The translations under genes and the position numbers were made by a program. The notes beneath the pieces were generated by a model. It was given only the letters and a program-made list of their open reading frames with translations. It did no database searches and was not told the DNA's origin. Shown piece after piece: positions 32,476 to 40,660 of a DNA stretch of 64,000 bases (positions within the stretch are counted from its first letter, which is position 1; every line of letters starts with the position of its first letter). Source of the DNA: Fictibacillus nanhaiensis (GTDB taxonomy: Bacteria; Bacillota; Bacilli; Bacillales; Fictibacillaceae); the NCBI RefSeq assembly GCF_023715445.1, contig NZ_JAMBOD010000001.1, forward strand, positions 372,001 through 436,000, given 5' to 3'.

Positions 32476-32539
32476 TTCTTTGCACCCTTTCGGTAAACAT
32501 TACGCTTAATTATAACAAAAAAGAAAACCAATTGAAAAT

Positions 32540-33171
32540 CTATACAGCAGTATTTTTGTTCTTTTGAATCTTCGTGCCTCTATTGTTTAATGATTTATAA
32601 ACAACTATTAAACCCAAACAAAGTGCCATTCCAAAACTAAAGCCAGCAAGGATGTCTGAAGGGTAATGAACTCCTACATAAACACGGCTAAGGCTTAAGA
32701 GAAATGGAAGAAGCACCCCAAGCCAAAGAATCCATGACTTTTGGAATCTTTGATAGAGTAAAAACGCTGCAAACAAGTAAAAGGTTGTTCCTACCATAGC
32801 ATTTCCGCTCGGAAAACTGAATCCGTCTTCTTCTAATAAACGATTTTCTAAGGGGCGTTCTCGGCCAAACGCACTTTTTAGTCCAAGATTCAGACCATAT
32901 GATATTCCTATACTTCAAGAAGCAGAACACCGCTCAGCCATTTTCTTGAAAAGAATAAACCGATCACACCAGCAATGCATAGGGATCCCAGAACTTTCGC
33001 ATCGCCAGCATATGTAAAGACAAAAACAATTTCATTTAATGAGCTGTTCCTTAAACTCAGAACGAATTCCCTTATTGCATCATCAAAACCCCGTATTATG
33101 CGAGTGTCGTAAAATATAAAACCTGTAAAAACGAAAACACATAAACTCATCAAAATATTAAATTTTTTCAT
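32540..33171 (-). pseudogene. PAP2-superfamily phosphatase with a single-base frameshift
   Basis: The N-terminal half (from MKKFNILMSLCVF) and the C-terminal half (to 32540) are both membrane PAP2 protein, but a one-base loss near 32913, in LLLEV before GISYG, puts them in different frames. The phosphatase motifs are present after the shift: KSAFGRERP (C1), PSGNAM (C2) and SRVYVGVHYPSD (C3). The C2 motif has Asn where the family normally has the acid-base His (PSGH), so activity would be doubtful even without the frameshift. A sequencing error could explain the shift but not the Asn. AGGGGG precedes the start. Confidence 0.75.
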
Positions 33172-33229
33172 CTTTCTCATTCCCCCTATTTTTATTTTAC
33201 GTGATGAAACCAATAAATAGGAGAAAAAA

Positions 33230-33250
33230 AGCCTCCTAGTTCGGAGAGCT
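33230..33250 (-). terminator. Terminator overlapping the trhO stop codon
   Basis: AGC-CTCC pairs with GGAG-GCT (one bulged base), followed by T7 on the minus strand. The trhO stop TAG sits at the loop, so coding runs into the terminator stem. Confidence 0.6.
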
Positions 33251-34153
33251 TTCACTTTCATGTTCTTTTATATAGCGATTCCAGGGATGTTCCAGACATT
33301 CTTTGCTGCATGATCGTTTATGTTCTTTCTCACATTCCTCACACATTAACAGATGCGCATTACAATCAGGATTCCCGCATTTCACATAACGTTCTTCTGG
33401 ATTCCCGCAATGATAGCATTTGCCGACAACTGTTTCTTCTCCGCTTCGGTTAATGGGAACAGAGATTCTTTCATCAAACACATAACACTTACCATCCCAA
33501 AGTTTCCCTTTAGCGTCTTCGTCATAACCATAGCTTATTATTCCGCCTTCAAGCTGAGAAACATCTTTAAAGCCCTCTTTTAACAGGAAACCTGAGAACT
33601 TTTCGCATCGGATTCCACCAGTACAATATGTGAGTACCTTTTTATCTTTGAAATGGCTGAAGTTTTCTCTAACCCATTGAGGGAGTTCTCTAAATGTCTC
33701 CACATCAGGTCTGATCGCATTTTTGAAATGACCAAGGTCATACTCATATGTGTTTCGTGCGTCAAGGATTACAACATCTTCTTGCTGCATAGTTTCAAGC
33801 CACTCTTTTGGGGAAAGATGCTTGCCGGTTACTTCGTTCGGGTTCACATCATCTTCAAGGCTTAAGTGGACAAGTTCAGGTCTTACTCTTACCTTCATTT
33901 TTTTAAATGCATGACCTTCTGAAGCTTCAATTTTAAATACAGTATCTTTAAACCTCGGATCACTTTTCATATAATCCATATATCTTTGCGTTTGTTCAAT
34001 CGTTCCCGAAACAGTTCCATTAATCCCTTCTTGTGCAACAAGAATTCGTCCTTTTAGACCAATTTCCATACAAAAGCCGAGGTGCTCTTCTTTAAACGTT
34101 TCAGGATCATCTATTGTTACATATTTGTAGTACAACAGTACGCGATATTGCAT
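33236..34153 (-). CDS. trhO: tRNA uridine-34 hydroxylase, rhodanese family (TrhO)
   Basis: A 305-residue protein that hydroxylates U34 of certain tRNAs using O2, the first step to 5-methoxyuridine in Bacillus. Acylphosphatase-like residues 1-100 ([13 protein letters not shown]) are followed by a rhodanese domain with the active Cys in [11 protein letters not shown] near residue 180. The C-terminal 60 residues are Cys-rich ([21 protein letters not shown], shown in part by KCYHCGN), probably zinc-binding. It matches the B. subtilis YbfQ/TrhO layout. Confidence 0.93.
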   Translation of the reverse strand: MQYRVLLYYKYVTIDDPETFKEEHLGFCMEIGLKGRILVAQEGINGTVSGTIEQTQRYMDYMKSDPRFKDTVFKIEASEGHAFKKMKVRVRPELVHLSLEDDVNPNEVTGKHLSPKEWLETMQQEDVVILDARNTYEYDLGHFKNAIRPDVETFRELPQWVRENFSHFKDKKVLTYCTGGIRCEKFSGFLLKEGFKDVSQLEGGIISYGYDEDAKGKLWDGKCYVFDERISVPINRSGEETVVGKCYHCGNPEERYVKCGNPDCNAHLLMCEECEKEHKRSCSKECLEHPWNRYIKEHESESSPN

Positions 34154-34220
34154 ATTTCCACCTACTTCTATTTCTTAAAAAACTACCCTGTATATAATAA
34201 CAAATTATGAAATAAAGAAA

Positions 34221-34244
34221 AATACAGGCTGCCCTGTATTTTTT
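34221..34244. terminator. Orphan bidirectional hairpin in a divergent intergenic region
   Basis: AATACAGG and CCTGTATT form an 8-bp stem with a 4-base loop and A/T runs on both sides. It lies 68 bases upstream of trhO and 146 before the LysM gene, where no gene ends. Confidence 0.6.
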
Positions 34245-34389
34245 GATTTTAGTATAAACATAGTTTCCCTTTATTACTATACATTTATTTACAAAAATTC
34301 TCTGCCATTCCCAGTTGTTTCAGCGCTTTCATTGTGTGAATATTTAATTAGTGGGATTCGTTGGAGGAACTGTGATATCGGGGGATATT

Positions 34390-35166
34390 ATGCGTTTAAA
34401 AATTGCTTCTTTAAGTATTTCAGCTTTTCTTTTGATGGGGTCTGCAACTTATGCAGCAACACCTTATACTGTTCAACAAAACGACACTCTTTGGAGTATT
34501 GCACAAAAGAAAAATGTTAGTTTGAAGACAGTAATCGGAATGAACCGTTTGAGCAGTTCATTAATCTTTGCTGGACAAACACTTTATGTTCCATCATCTT
34601 CAAAACAATATACTGTTAAATATGGAGACACTTTATATAAAATCGCTTCGGCGTCAAATGTTAGTTTATGGGCAATTCAACAGTTAAACCCGCAAGTAAA
34701 ACAAATCAACTGGGTTTATCCTGGACAAGTATTAGATCTGCCAGCTGCTGCAGCACAAAAACCTGCTGCACCTGCACCTGCTCCAACTCAACCTTCTGTT
34801 GGTGCATATGCAACTCAAGTATCACAGCTTGTGAACCAAGAGCGTCAAAAAGCTGGCCTTGCCCCATTAACACTTGATGCTGAATTAAGCAACGTTGCTT
34901 TGGCAAAAGCAAAAGATATGATTGCTAAAAATTACTTCGACCACAATTCACCAACATACGGTTCACCTTTTGATATGATGCGCAGCTTTGGAATCGATTA
35001 CACAGCTGCTGGCGAGAACATCGCAAAAGGACAAACCTCTCCACAAGCGGTTATGAATGATTGGATGAATAGCCCAGGTCACCGCCAAAACATTTTAAGC
35101 ACTAATTATGACTCAATCGGAGTTGCTTATTATCAAGGTGCTTGGGTACAGCTTTTCAAAAAATAA
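34390..35166 (+). CDS. Secreted protein with two LysM domains and a CAP/SCP domain
   Basis: A 258-residue exported protein. Residues 1-22 are a Sec signal ending SATYA. Two LysM wall-binding repeats follow (YTVQQNDTLWSIAQKKNVS and YTVKYGDTLYKIASASNVS), then a short Pro/Ala linker. The CAP domain (about 140-258) has ENIAKGQ and SPGHRQNIL, close to YkwD and SafA/CwlS neighbours. CAP proteins bind wall or lipid ligands, and no enzymatic site is obvious. The start is at MRLKIASL with GGGGG five bases before it. Confidence 0.9.
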   Translation: MRLKIASLSISAFLLMGSATYAATPYTVQQNDTLWSIAQKKNVSLKTVIGMNRLSSSLIFAGQTLYVPSSSKQYTVKYGDTLYKIASASNVSLWAIQQLNPQVKQINWVYPGQVLDLPAAAAQKPAAPAPAPTQPSVGAYATQVSQLVNQERQKAGLAPLTLDAELSNVALAKAKDMIAKNYFDHNSPTYGSPFDMMRSFGIDYTAAGENIAKGQTSPQAVMNDWMNSPGHRQNILSTNYDSIGVAYYQGAWVQLFKK

Positions 35167-35190
35167 GGGACTTCCAACCGACTTCCACTA

Positions 35191-35224
35191 AAAAAGCATG
35201 CAGCCAATAGGGCGCATGCTTTTT
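35191..35224 (+). terminator. Intrinsic terminator of the LysM-CAP gene
   Basis: AAAAAGCATGC pairs with GCATGCTTTTT and is followed by a T-rich stretch, 24 bases after the stop. Confidence 0.9.
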
Positions 35225-35299
35225 ATTTTTTTAGAAGCCATACTCGGAATAGAAACATTCACCTGTCATGATTTCTTGACTCATTAAAATAAATCCTTT

Positions 35300-36517
35300 T
35301 TAATCTCTTTTCTTCTTAATCCCGTTCGTTTTTCTATTTTGTAGTTGTCCATTATTTGGTGCAGCTTTTTTCTTTTCCGTTTCCTTTTGAATATCTTCAA
35401 TCACAATATTTCCTCTTTCAAGATGCTGTTTATGGAGCGGAACATTCATATTTGTTGTCCACTTCTTGATAGAAGATAATTCAGCCTTGGTAACAAGTGA
35501 TACAACTGTTCCTTCTTTGCCCATACGGCCTGTTCTTCCTGAACGGTGAACGTATTGCTTAACATCTTCAGGGAGCTCAAAATGAACGACATGTGTAACA
35601 TCCGGTATATCAAGACCGCGTGTTGCAACATCTGTTGTTAAAAGAACCGGGATTTTTCCTTTTTTAAAATCATTCAATACTTTTTGCCGTTCTTGTTTGG
35701 TGGAGTTACCTGCCAAAACACCAAGTTTTATCTTCTTGTACTCAAGCTTTGAAGCAAATTCATCCATCTTCATGGAACTGTTTATGAAGACAATTGCTTT
35801 AATGCCTGGTGTATGCCTGATCAGTTTACGAAGATTATCTACCTTATCACGGTAATCAGAGACCATGAATGTATGTTTTACCTGGTTCGCCTCAGCTTGT
35901 TTTTCAACTTTAATGACTGCGGGTTCAACAGCAAACTTTTTAGACCAGTCTTCTGTCTTTTTATTAATTGTTGCTGAAACAAAAACAAGCTGACGGTCTT
36001 TTAATGTGGCTGCTATAACCTGTTCCACATCTCCATTAAAACCTGCTTCTATAATGTGATCGGCCTCGTCAATAACGATCGTCTTTACTTCATGCATCTT
36101 TAATTTTTTATTTTGTATCAGTTCTTTTACCCGTCCTGGAGTTCCCACAATAAATTGAGGTTTCTTCTTCAATTTATCTAGCTGTCTTTGCATGTTTGCT
36201 CCCCCAATAAGGGAAGCGCCGCTGAGACCGCTGTTTTCGGTAAACTTTTGGCACACATCATAGATCTGCATAGCAAGTTCTCTTGTAGGCGCAAGAAATA
36301 CTGCTTGAGCATTCTTAATTTCTGGATCAAGCTTTGCAAGGGCAGGCAAAACATACGCTAATGTTTTTCCTGTACCGGTTGGTGATTCGATAACAATGTC
36401 TTTGTTCTCTAAAAGTTTAGGAATAGCCCGCTCCTGTATGTCGGTCAGTGATGTGAATCCGCTTTTGTTCCAAGCGGTTTGGATATATTCCGGAAAACTA
36501 TGTATCTGCTCTGTCAT
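35300..36517 (-). CDS. yfmL: DEAD-box RNA helicase (YfmL-like)
   Basis: A 405-residue ATP-dependent RNA helicase. Motifs in order: SPTGTGKTLAYVLP (I), PTRELAMQ (Ia), GTPGRVKELI (Ib), IDEADHI (II, DEAD), SATI (III), TTDVATRGLDIP (V), HRSGRTGRMG (VI). The basic tail (KKKAAPNNGQLQNRKTNGIKKKRD, about 24 residues) probably binds RNA. Compact size and the lack of extra domains fit YfmL, linked to 50S ribosome assembly, rather than CshA or CshB. Its ATG overlaps the stop of the upstream 179-aa gene by 4 bases. Confidence 0.85.
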   Translation of the reverse strand: MTEQIHSFPEYIQTAWNKSGFTSLTDIQERAIPKLLENKDIVIESPTGTGKTLAYVLPALAKLDPEIKNAQAVFLAPTRELAMQIYDVCQKFTENSGLSGASLIGGANMQRQLDKLKKKPQFIVGTPGRVKELIQNKKLKMHEVKTIVIDEADHIIEAGFNGDVEQVIAATLKDRQLVFVSATINKKTEDWSKKFAVEPAVIKVEKQAEANQVKHTFMVSDYRDKVDNLRKLIRHTPGIKAIVFINSSMKMDEFASKLEYKKIKLGVLAGNSTKQERQKVLNDFKKGKIPVLLTTDVATRGLDIPDVTHVVHFELPEDVKQYVHRSGRTGRMGKEGTVVSLVTKAELSSIKKWTTNMNVPLHKQHLERGNIVIEDIQKETEKKKAAPNNGQLQNRKTNGIKKKRD

Positions 36518-37053
36518 TTTTTATACCCCTTAAAATATTCATTCATATCTTTTATTGTTGCAATAACTTGTTCTAGCACGATCGAAAATCGTTCTGGCTC
36601 TTCTTCAGAAAAGGGCTTTTGCAAGTGTATGGAGATGGTGTTGTTAAATACGTTTCTTGATTCTCCATATATATAGGTAAGTTTTTGCTGAATTTCCCCT
36701 TTTAAATCACCTTCTGACCACTTTTTTAAGATGGATTGAAGCTGTTTACAATCTGTTTCAATTTCATAAACAGGAGCATCGATGTAAATAGATACCTTGC
36801 TCCCAGCTCCTTCAGGATTCTCTTTCAGTTTTTCAGTTGCGTAATTTTCAAGATTTGTATTTAACGTAAGATTGCCGATAAAAGACTGGCTGATTCCTGA
36901 AACATAAAAATCTATGGAATAGCTTCTCCCTACAACTGCAAGATCTACTAAATCTTTTCGATCTATAATTTCAATCGCGCCAGCAAAATCTAAATCATAT
37001 ACGGCACCTTCAAGCACAACCTTTAGATTATCATAAACCGATGGATGATACAT
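36514..37053 (-). CDS. Uncharacterised protein, 179 aa, coupled to yfmL
   Basis: I do not recognise this protein. It begins MYHPSVYDNLKVVLEGAVYD and has no signal, membrane helix or cysteine pair. It is acidic, with alternating strand-like stretches (AVVGRSYSIDFYVSG, KVSIYIDAPVYEIET) and a C-terminal helix VLEQVIATIKDMNEYFKGYKK. Its stop overlaps the helicase start in an ATGA, so the two are translationally coupled. AAGGAG precedes its ATG. A role connected to the helicase or to ribosome assembly is only a guess. Confidence 0.75.
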   Translation of the reverse strand: MYHPSVYDNLKVVLEGAVYDLDFAGAIEIIDRKDLVDLAVVGRSYSIDFYVSGISQSFIGNLTLNTNLENYATEKLKENPEGAGSKVSIYIDAPVYEIETDCKQLQSILKKWSEGDLKGEIQQKLTYIYGESRNVFNNTISIHLQKPFSEEEPERFSIVLEQVIATIKDMNEYFKGYKK

Positions 37054-37088
37054 CTTGCTCGCTCCTTAATTTAAAAATATATTTTGTG

Positions 37089-37115
37089 TACGGTACGTGA
37101 AATTTTATGTACCGT
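37089..37115. repeat. 15-mer repeat, copy 2, forming an inverted repeat at the yppE 3' end
   Basis: TACGGTACGTGAAAT here is followed by GTACCGT, so ACGGTAC (37090-37096) and GTACCGT (37109-37115) make a 7-bp stem. It overlaps the last codons of yppE. Confidence 0.55.
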
Positions 37116-37470
37116 CTGAAGATAATTGTTCTTTCATTTGATTCAAAACATAAAGAACTGATTTTACCATTTCTGTGATCCGTTTGTCTTTCATGTTTTT
37201 TTGAAACACATATACTCCAAGATAACCAATATTTTCAGCTGCAGTCTTGATCTGGATCGGATAAAGATATTTCGGCTTGTTCGCGATCACCCAATCACGT
37301 GCTGCAGGCTCCCACTCTTGAACTCTGGAATGGATGCGGTCAGCGAATGGTTTTACCTCGGTGTAAAAATCTGCTTCCGTTTCCCTTGTTTTCGTTTCTG
37401 TTTTATATATATGAAACGCTTCATTTATATCAATGATTAACTGTGTTGTCATTTCGTACAAATTGCTCAT
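37105..37470 (-). CDS. yppE: YppE family protein (DUF1798)
   Basis: A 121-residue cytoplasmic helical protein of the YppE/DUF1798 family. Features are NLYEMTTQLIIDINEAFHIY at the start and the VQEWEPAARDWVIANKPKYLYPIQI segment (quoted in part: WEPAARDWV). Function is unknown. The ATG at 37470 with GGAGGG ten bases upstream is preferred over one 11 codons earlier. The neighbourhood (racA, yppC, recU, ponA) is the conserved ypp region of Bacillus. Confidence 0.85.
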   Translation of the reverse strand: MSNLYEMTTQLIIDINEAFHIYKTETKTRETEADFYTEVKPFADRIHSRVQEWEPAARDWVIANKPKYLYPIQIKTAAENIGYLGVYVFQKNMKDKRITEMVKSVLYVLNQMKEQLSSDGT

Positions 37471-37534
37471 AAAAAAGTCCCTCCATTCTTTATATCGTAC
37501 CAAAGAATGAAGAGACTTACACTTTTCATTTTCG

Positions 37535-38044
37535 TTATAGTGTAAACAGGCTTACAAACCAGTTCTTTTTCGGCTTTTCCTTCACATAGAGCTTTTCTTC
37601 TGGATAGTTGTTTTTTAATAGTGCTACCTCCAGATCCTGAAGGCGAGCTTCCATGTTCTCCATTTTTTTGATGAGCTCTTCAAGCTCTGAAGCATGCTGC
37701 AGCATTTGATAAGAAACTACAGCATCGGCTTTCTCTTCAACCTTTTTCTCTAATGCTCTGATGGCTGCATTCAGCCGGTCAAACTTCTCTTCGAATTGGG
37801 TTGGCAGTTCCACGGATTTCTCGGCCGTCTGAAATGACTGAATCTGAATATCACTCATCAACAATCCATTGTCCAGCTGAGATTTTATCTCTCTTAACTG
37901 TTCGATGTCGTCTTGTTTGAATAAATAATGACCATGCTCATTCTTATCACATTGGATGTTGAAATGTCTAACCCAGCGCTGAACCGTTGTCGGATTCACC
38001 CCAAGTTCCTCAGAGACAGTTTTGGTCTTCAATATCATTTCCAT
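37535..38044 (-). CDS. racA: Chromosome-anchoring protein RacA
   Basis: RacA (169 aa) tethers the origin region to the cell pole during sporulation, via DivIVA. A MerR-like helix-turn-helix covers residues 1-45 (TVSEELGVNPTTVQRWVRHF), a coiled coil runs about 85-145 (ALEKKVEEKADAV, ELEELIKKMENMEARL), and the tail KKNWFVSLFTL is amphipathic. Length and order match B. subtilis RacA. GGGAGGG precedes ATG. Presence of racA indicates a spore former. Confidence 0.9.
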   Translation of the reverse strand: MEMILKTKTVSEELGVNPTTVQRWVRHFNIQCDKNEHGHYLFKQDDIEQLREIKSQLDNGLLMSDIQIQSFQTAEKSVELPTQFEEKFDRLNAAIRALEKKVEEKADAVVSYQMLQHASELEELIKKMENMEARLQDLEVALLKNNYPEEKLYVKEKPKKNWFVSLFTL

Positions 38045-38146
38045 TATGAATCCCTCCCCGTTTTCTTGTGATTATTAATTTCGAGCAGACTCATCCTATC
38101 CCCTTCACACGTGACAAAACTAGTTTTTATTCGGCAAAGAAAGTGA

Positions 38147-38162
38147 ATATATACGTATATAT
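38147..38162. promoter_or_regulatory. Perfect 16-bp AT palindrome between racA and the 44-aa gene
   Basis: ATATATACGTATATAT reads identically on both strands and lies 103 bases upstream of the racA start, in the divergent intergenic region. It may be a regulator site; no known consensus is matched. Confidence 0.3.
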
Positions 38163-38259
38163 CAGAAATTCGACATCTAATTGTTGATTGTTTGTATATT
38201 CAGTCGCTTCAACCGCAAAACTAATATCAGTTCATGTTCGTAAAAGGAGGTGTCACAAG

Positions 38260-38394
38260 ATGAGCGAAGACAGCAAACAGCAAAGAAATCAAGACCAATA
38301 CTCACAGCAGGACGGAAACAAAAGAACCGAACAAAAGCAAAATACTGGTTATGGTGATAAAAAACTGGATGGCCCGGATATTCCAAGCACATAA
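38260..38394 (+). CDS. Small hydrophilic Gln-rich protein, 44 aa
   Basis: A 44-residue protein, MSEDSKQQRNQDQYSQQDGN at the start and GDKKLDGPDIPST at the end. It is highly polar, without Cys or Trp, and resembles the small soluble proteins of spores in composition, although I cannot place it in a named family. AAAGGAGG lies nine bases before ATG, and a strong terminator begins eight bases after the stop. Expression during sporulation would fit its composition and its position beside racA, but that is inference. Confidence 0.75.
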   Translation: MSEDSKQQRNQDQYSQQDGNKRTEQKQNTGYGDKKLDGPDIPST

Positions 38395-38402
38395 AACGAA
38401 TG

Positions 38403-38431
38403 AAAAGACGGCGTTTGTTCTGCCGTCTTTT
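38403..38431. terminator. Bidirectional terminator
   Basis: AAAAGACGGC and GCCGTCTTTT form a 10-bp stem between the convergent 44-aa gene and yppC. Confidence 0.9.
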
Positions 38432-38436
38432 TGTTA

Positions 38437-39393
38437 TTATGCATTTTGTATCCATTCTTTTAGAAGAATGCCTATTTTTATCTGTCTTTGTTTTTGCTTG
38501 TACCAGTCTGTGAGACAAGGTTTATGAATTTTTTTTATAGGCTGATAAAACCTCTCCGTTTGCAAGCCCTTCTGATACCAGTCGGTCTGCTGCTCAATTG
38601 AATGATTTACAATCGGATATACCAAGCGCAACAGAGGGGTTTCGCGGCGCTTTTCTGGATAAACATACCTTTCAAAATCATACCGGGAACCAGTGTGCGT
38701 TACTACATTCGAAAACTGAATAATTTGTTTACTCCATTTCGATTCAAATAAAATAGAATAAAGCATCTTCCCCGTTTCAATTCTGTTCTTAACTGCTTTA
38801 AATCCGTGTACAGAAATTCCATATACCTCACCTGACAGCACAGGAAAGAGCACCGTACTAAAATGCATGTAGTCCTGCAGCAAAAAAGGAATGCCCGAAA
38901 AAATACGCTTCCGATAAAAGGAATGCCTGATCACAGGTTTCTCAATCACATGCTGTTCATTGATGATCAAAGATGTACATAACCGTTTCAAATCCTTTTC
39001 ATCCCAGAATCGAAACCATTCTGTTTTCATAAACTGCGACACATTAAAATAGTCAAGCAGATGGAACAACGGGACTCCCTCTTGCTTGGAGTATTCGTAA
39101 AGAAGAAGCTGAGGATAAGCGTCCTGAAAGATCAGCCAATTTGCCCGTTCATATGTCAAAAATAAATGTTTTCTTGTATCTTCGGTTAACATCCGCGGCA
39201 TCCAGCTTCCAGCAAGATCACACATGCTATAGCCGGCGTTGCGCGAAACAAGACTGGCAAGCATCGCCCATCTTATCTCAGGGTTTTGTTTGTAGAAAGC
39301 AGCATAGCTTACGGTACGTGAAATATTATCGCGATTATGTGAAATCGTTTTTCTTGATATACGGTTTAGGATTTCCTGATACCACTCCTTCAC
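38437..39393 (-). CDS. yppC: YppC family protein (DUF2515)
   Basis: A 318-residue protein of the DUF2515 group, function unknown. Family blocks include NRDNISRTVSYAAFY near 21-35, LASLVSRNAGYSMCDL near 46-61, FLTYERANWLIFQDAYPQLL near 78-97 and TSLIINEQHVIEKPV near 147-161. It starts at GTG with GGGAGG upstream. The third copy of the TACGGTACGTGAAAT 15-mer falls in the NISRTV codons. Confidence 0.88.
   Translation of the reverse strand: MKEWYQEILNRISRKTISHNRDNISRTVSYAAFYKQNPEIRWAMLASLVSRNAGYSMCDLAGSWMPRMLTEDTRKHLFLTYERANWLIFQDAYPQLLLYEYSKQEGVPLFHLLDYFNVSQFMKTEWFRFWDEKDLKRLCTSLIINEQHVIEKPVIRHSFYRKRIFSGIPFLLQDYMHFSTVLFPVLSGEVYGISVHGFKAVKNRIETGKMLYSILFESKWSKQIIQFSNVVTHTGSRYDFERYVYPEKRRETPLLRLVYPIVNHSIEQQTDWYQKGLQTERFYQPIKKIHKPCLTDWYKQKQRQIKIGILLKEWIQNA
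39310..39324 (+). repeat. 15-mer repeat, copy 3 (inside yppC)
   Basis: TACGGTACGTGAAAT again, antisense to the conserved YppC NISRTV codons. Here it may be explained by protein constraint. Confidence 0.4.
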
Positions 39394-39521
39394 ACAGTGC
39401 CTCCCATGTTTTGTCCTTTTTTTATCGTTCTCTTCAAGACTATAAAATATTTGTATCGCATTCGAAAAAGGAGTAAACTAATCTTTATGAAAGATGCAAA
39501 TGGAAAGAGGAGGCATAAAAA

Positions 39522-39767
39522 TTGGAGAAGAAAGTAATCATCTACACACAGGAAACGTGCCCTCCATGCTTCGCTGAAAAAGAGTGGCTAAAAGCAAATA
39601 ACATTGAATTTGAAGAACGCGATATACGAAAAAACCAAAACTACATGAAAGAAGTTATGGACTTGGGCGCTTCTGCTACTCCTGTTACGGTAATAACCGG
39701 TGAAGAAGGAAAAGAAGTTATTATGGGCTTTAAAGAAGATAAACTCTCTCAATTGTTAAAAAAGTAA
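39522..39767 (+). CDS. Glutaredoxin-like protein (CPPC)
   Basis: An 81-residue thioredoxin-fold oxidoreductase with the active site ETCPPCFAEKEWL near 11-23 and the cis-Pro loop ASATPVTVI near 50-58. The CPPC pair and size place it with NrdH/YruB-like glutaredoxins. In a bacillithiol-producing organism it could act as a bacilliredoxin-like reductant, an inference. It starts at TTG with AGAGGAGG eight bases upstream. It is a monocistronic unit before recU. Confidence 0.88.
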   Translation: MEKKVIIYTQETCPPCFAEKEWLKANNIEFEERDIRKNQNYMKEVMDLGASATPVTVITGEEGKEVIMGFKEDKLSQLLKK

Positions 39768-39828
39768 ACATAAATGGGCTATGTGTATCTATTTTTCTAA
39801 TAATGCGCATAGCCATCTTTCATTAAAG

Positions 39829-39876
39829 AAAACTAGGCTGACTCCAAGCCTGATTGTCACCCTAGTTGCACTTATA
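39829..39876. repeat. Dispersed stem-loop element, copy A
   Basis: After AGAAA, AACTAGG-TGAC pairs with GTCA-CCTAGTT. Related elements beginning AGAAAAC are at 45580 and 60818. It lies between the glutaredoxin gene and recU. Confidence 0.4.
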
Positions 39877-39961
39877 CTTTATTCTTAAACGAGTTTGATT
39901 TTCGTCGTTAAACTACAGTTAACAAGTTTTCATTTCTTAAAGTACAAAAAGGAGATGAACT

Positions 39962-40585
39962 ATGGGAACCTTTCATTATCCAAATGGAAAGAAAGTGACT
40001 TCTGTCATTAAAACAAAATCCTCTTCCTCATCTTCTATAAAAAAGGATATTTCGTACAGTAACAGAGGGATGTCATTGGAAGATGATATCAATCAAAGCA
40101 ATCAATTTTATCTATTAACGGATAAAGCAATCATTCACAAAAAGCCTACACCTGTTCAAATCGTGAATGTGGAATACCCGAAAAGGTCTGCAGCCGTCAT
40201 TCGTGAAGCATACTTTAAACTCGCTTCAACTACCGATTATAACGGTGTATATAAAGGAAGATATATAGACTTTGAAGCAAAAGAAACAAAGAACAAAACA
40301 AGTTTTCCACTTAAGAATTTTCATGAGCATCAGATCCATCATATGCAGCAGATCTTGGATCATGGCGGAATATCATTTATCATCCTAAGGTTCTCCTCTA
40401 CAGATGAAAGCTATCTATTGGACAGCTCCCATCTCATTCACTACTGGAGAGAACAAACCATCGGCCGAAAATCGATTCCAAAGGGTGAAATCATTGATAA
40501 AGGACATTCTATTACTATCGGGTATCAACCTAGGCTAAATTATTTACAAGTAGTAGATCGTGTCTATTTCTCACCTTCACATTGA
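39962..40585 (+). CDS. recU: Holliday junction resolvase RecU
   Basis: RecU (207 aa) cuts four-way junctions during recombination and segregation. The nuclease core has [12 protein letters not shown]-like [14 protein letters not shown] near 35-48, [20 protein letters not shown] near 102-121 with the catalytic Asp-Glu-x-Lys, and HQIHHM. The N-terminal 30 residues are the flexible part needed for strand exchange. AAGGAG precedes ATG. It is followed by ponA after 75 bases, the classic recU-ponA pair of Bacillota. Confidence 0.96.
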   Translation: MGTFHYPNGKKVTSVIKTKSSSSSSIKKDISYSNRGMSLEDDINQSNQFYLLTDKAIIHKKPTPVQIVNVEYPKRSAAVIREAYFKLASTTDYNGVYKGRYIDFEAKETKNKTSFPLKNFHEHQIHHMQQILDHGGISFIILRFSSTDESYLLDSSHLIHYWREQTIGRKSIPKGEIIDKGHSITIGYQPRLNYLQVVDRVYFSPSH

Positions 40586-40660
40586 TTGTTCATAAACTTG
40601 AAATTGGTCACGAATATTGATAATGTTAGTTTTTTTATAAGTTGAAAGGTTGGTAAAACT

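Noticed and set aside
34260-34390. Possible c-di-AMP (ydaO-type) riboswitch before the LysM-CAP gene
   Set aside because: Wall-hydrolase genes often have one, but the conserved blocks and size are absent here.
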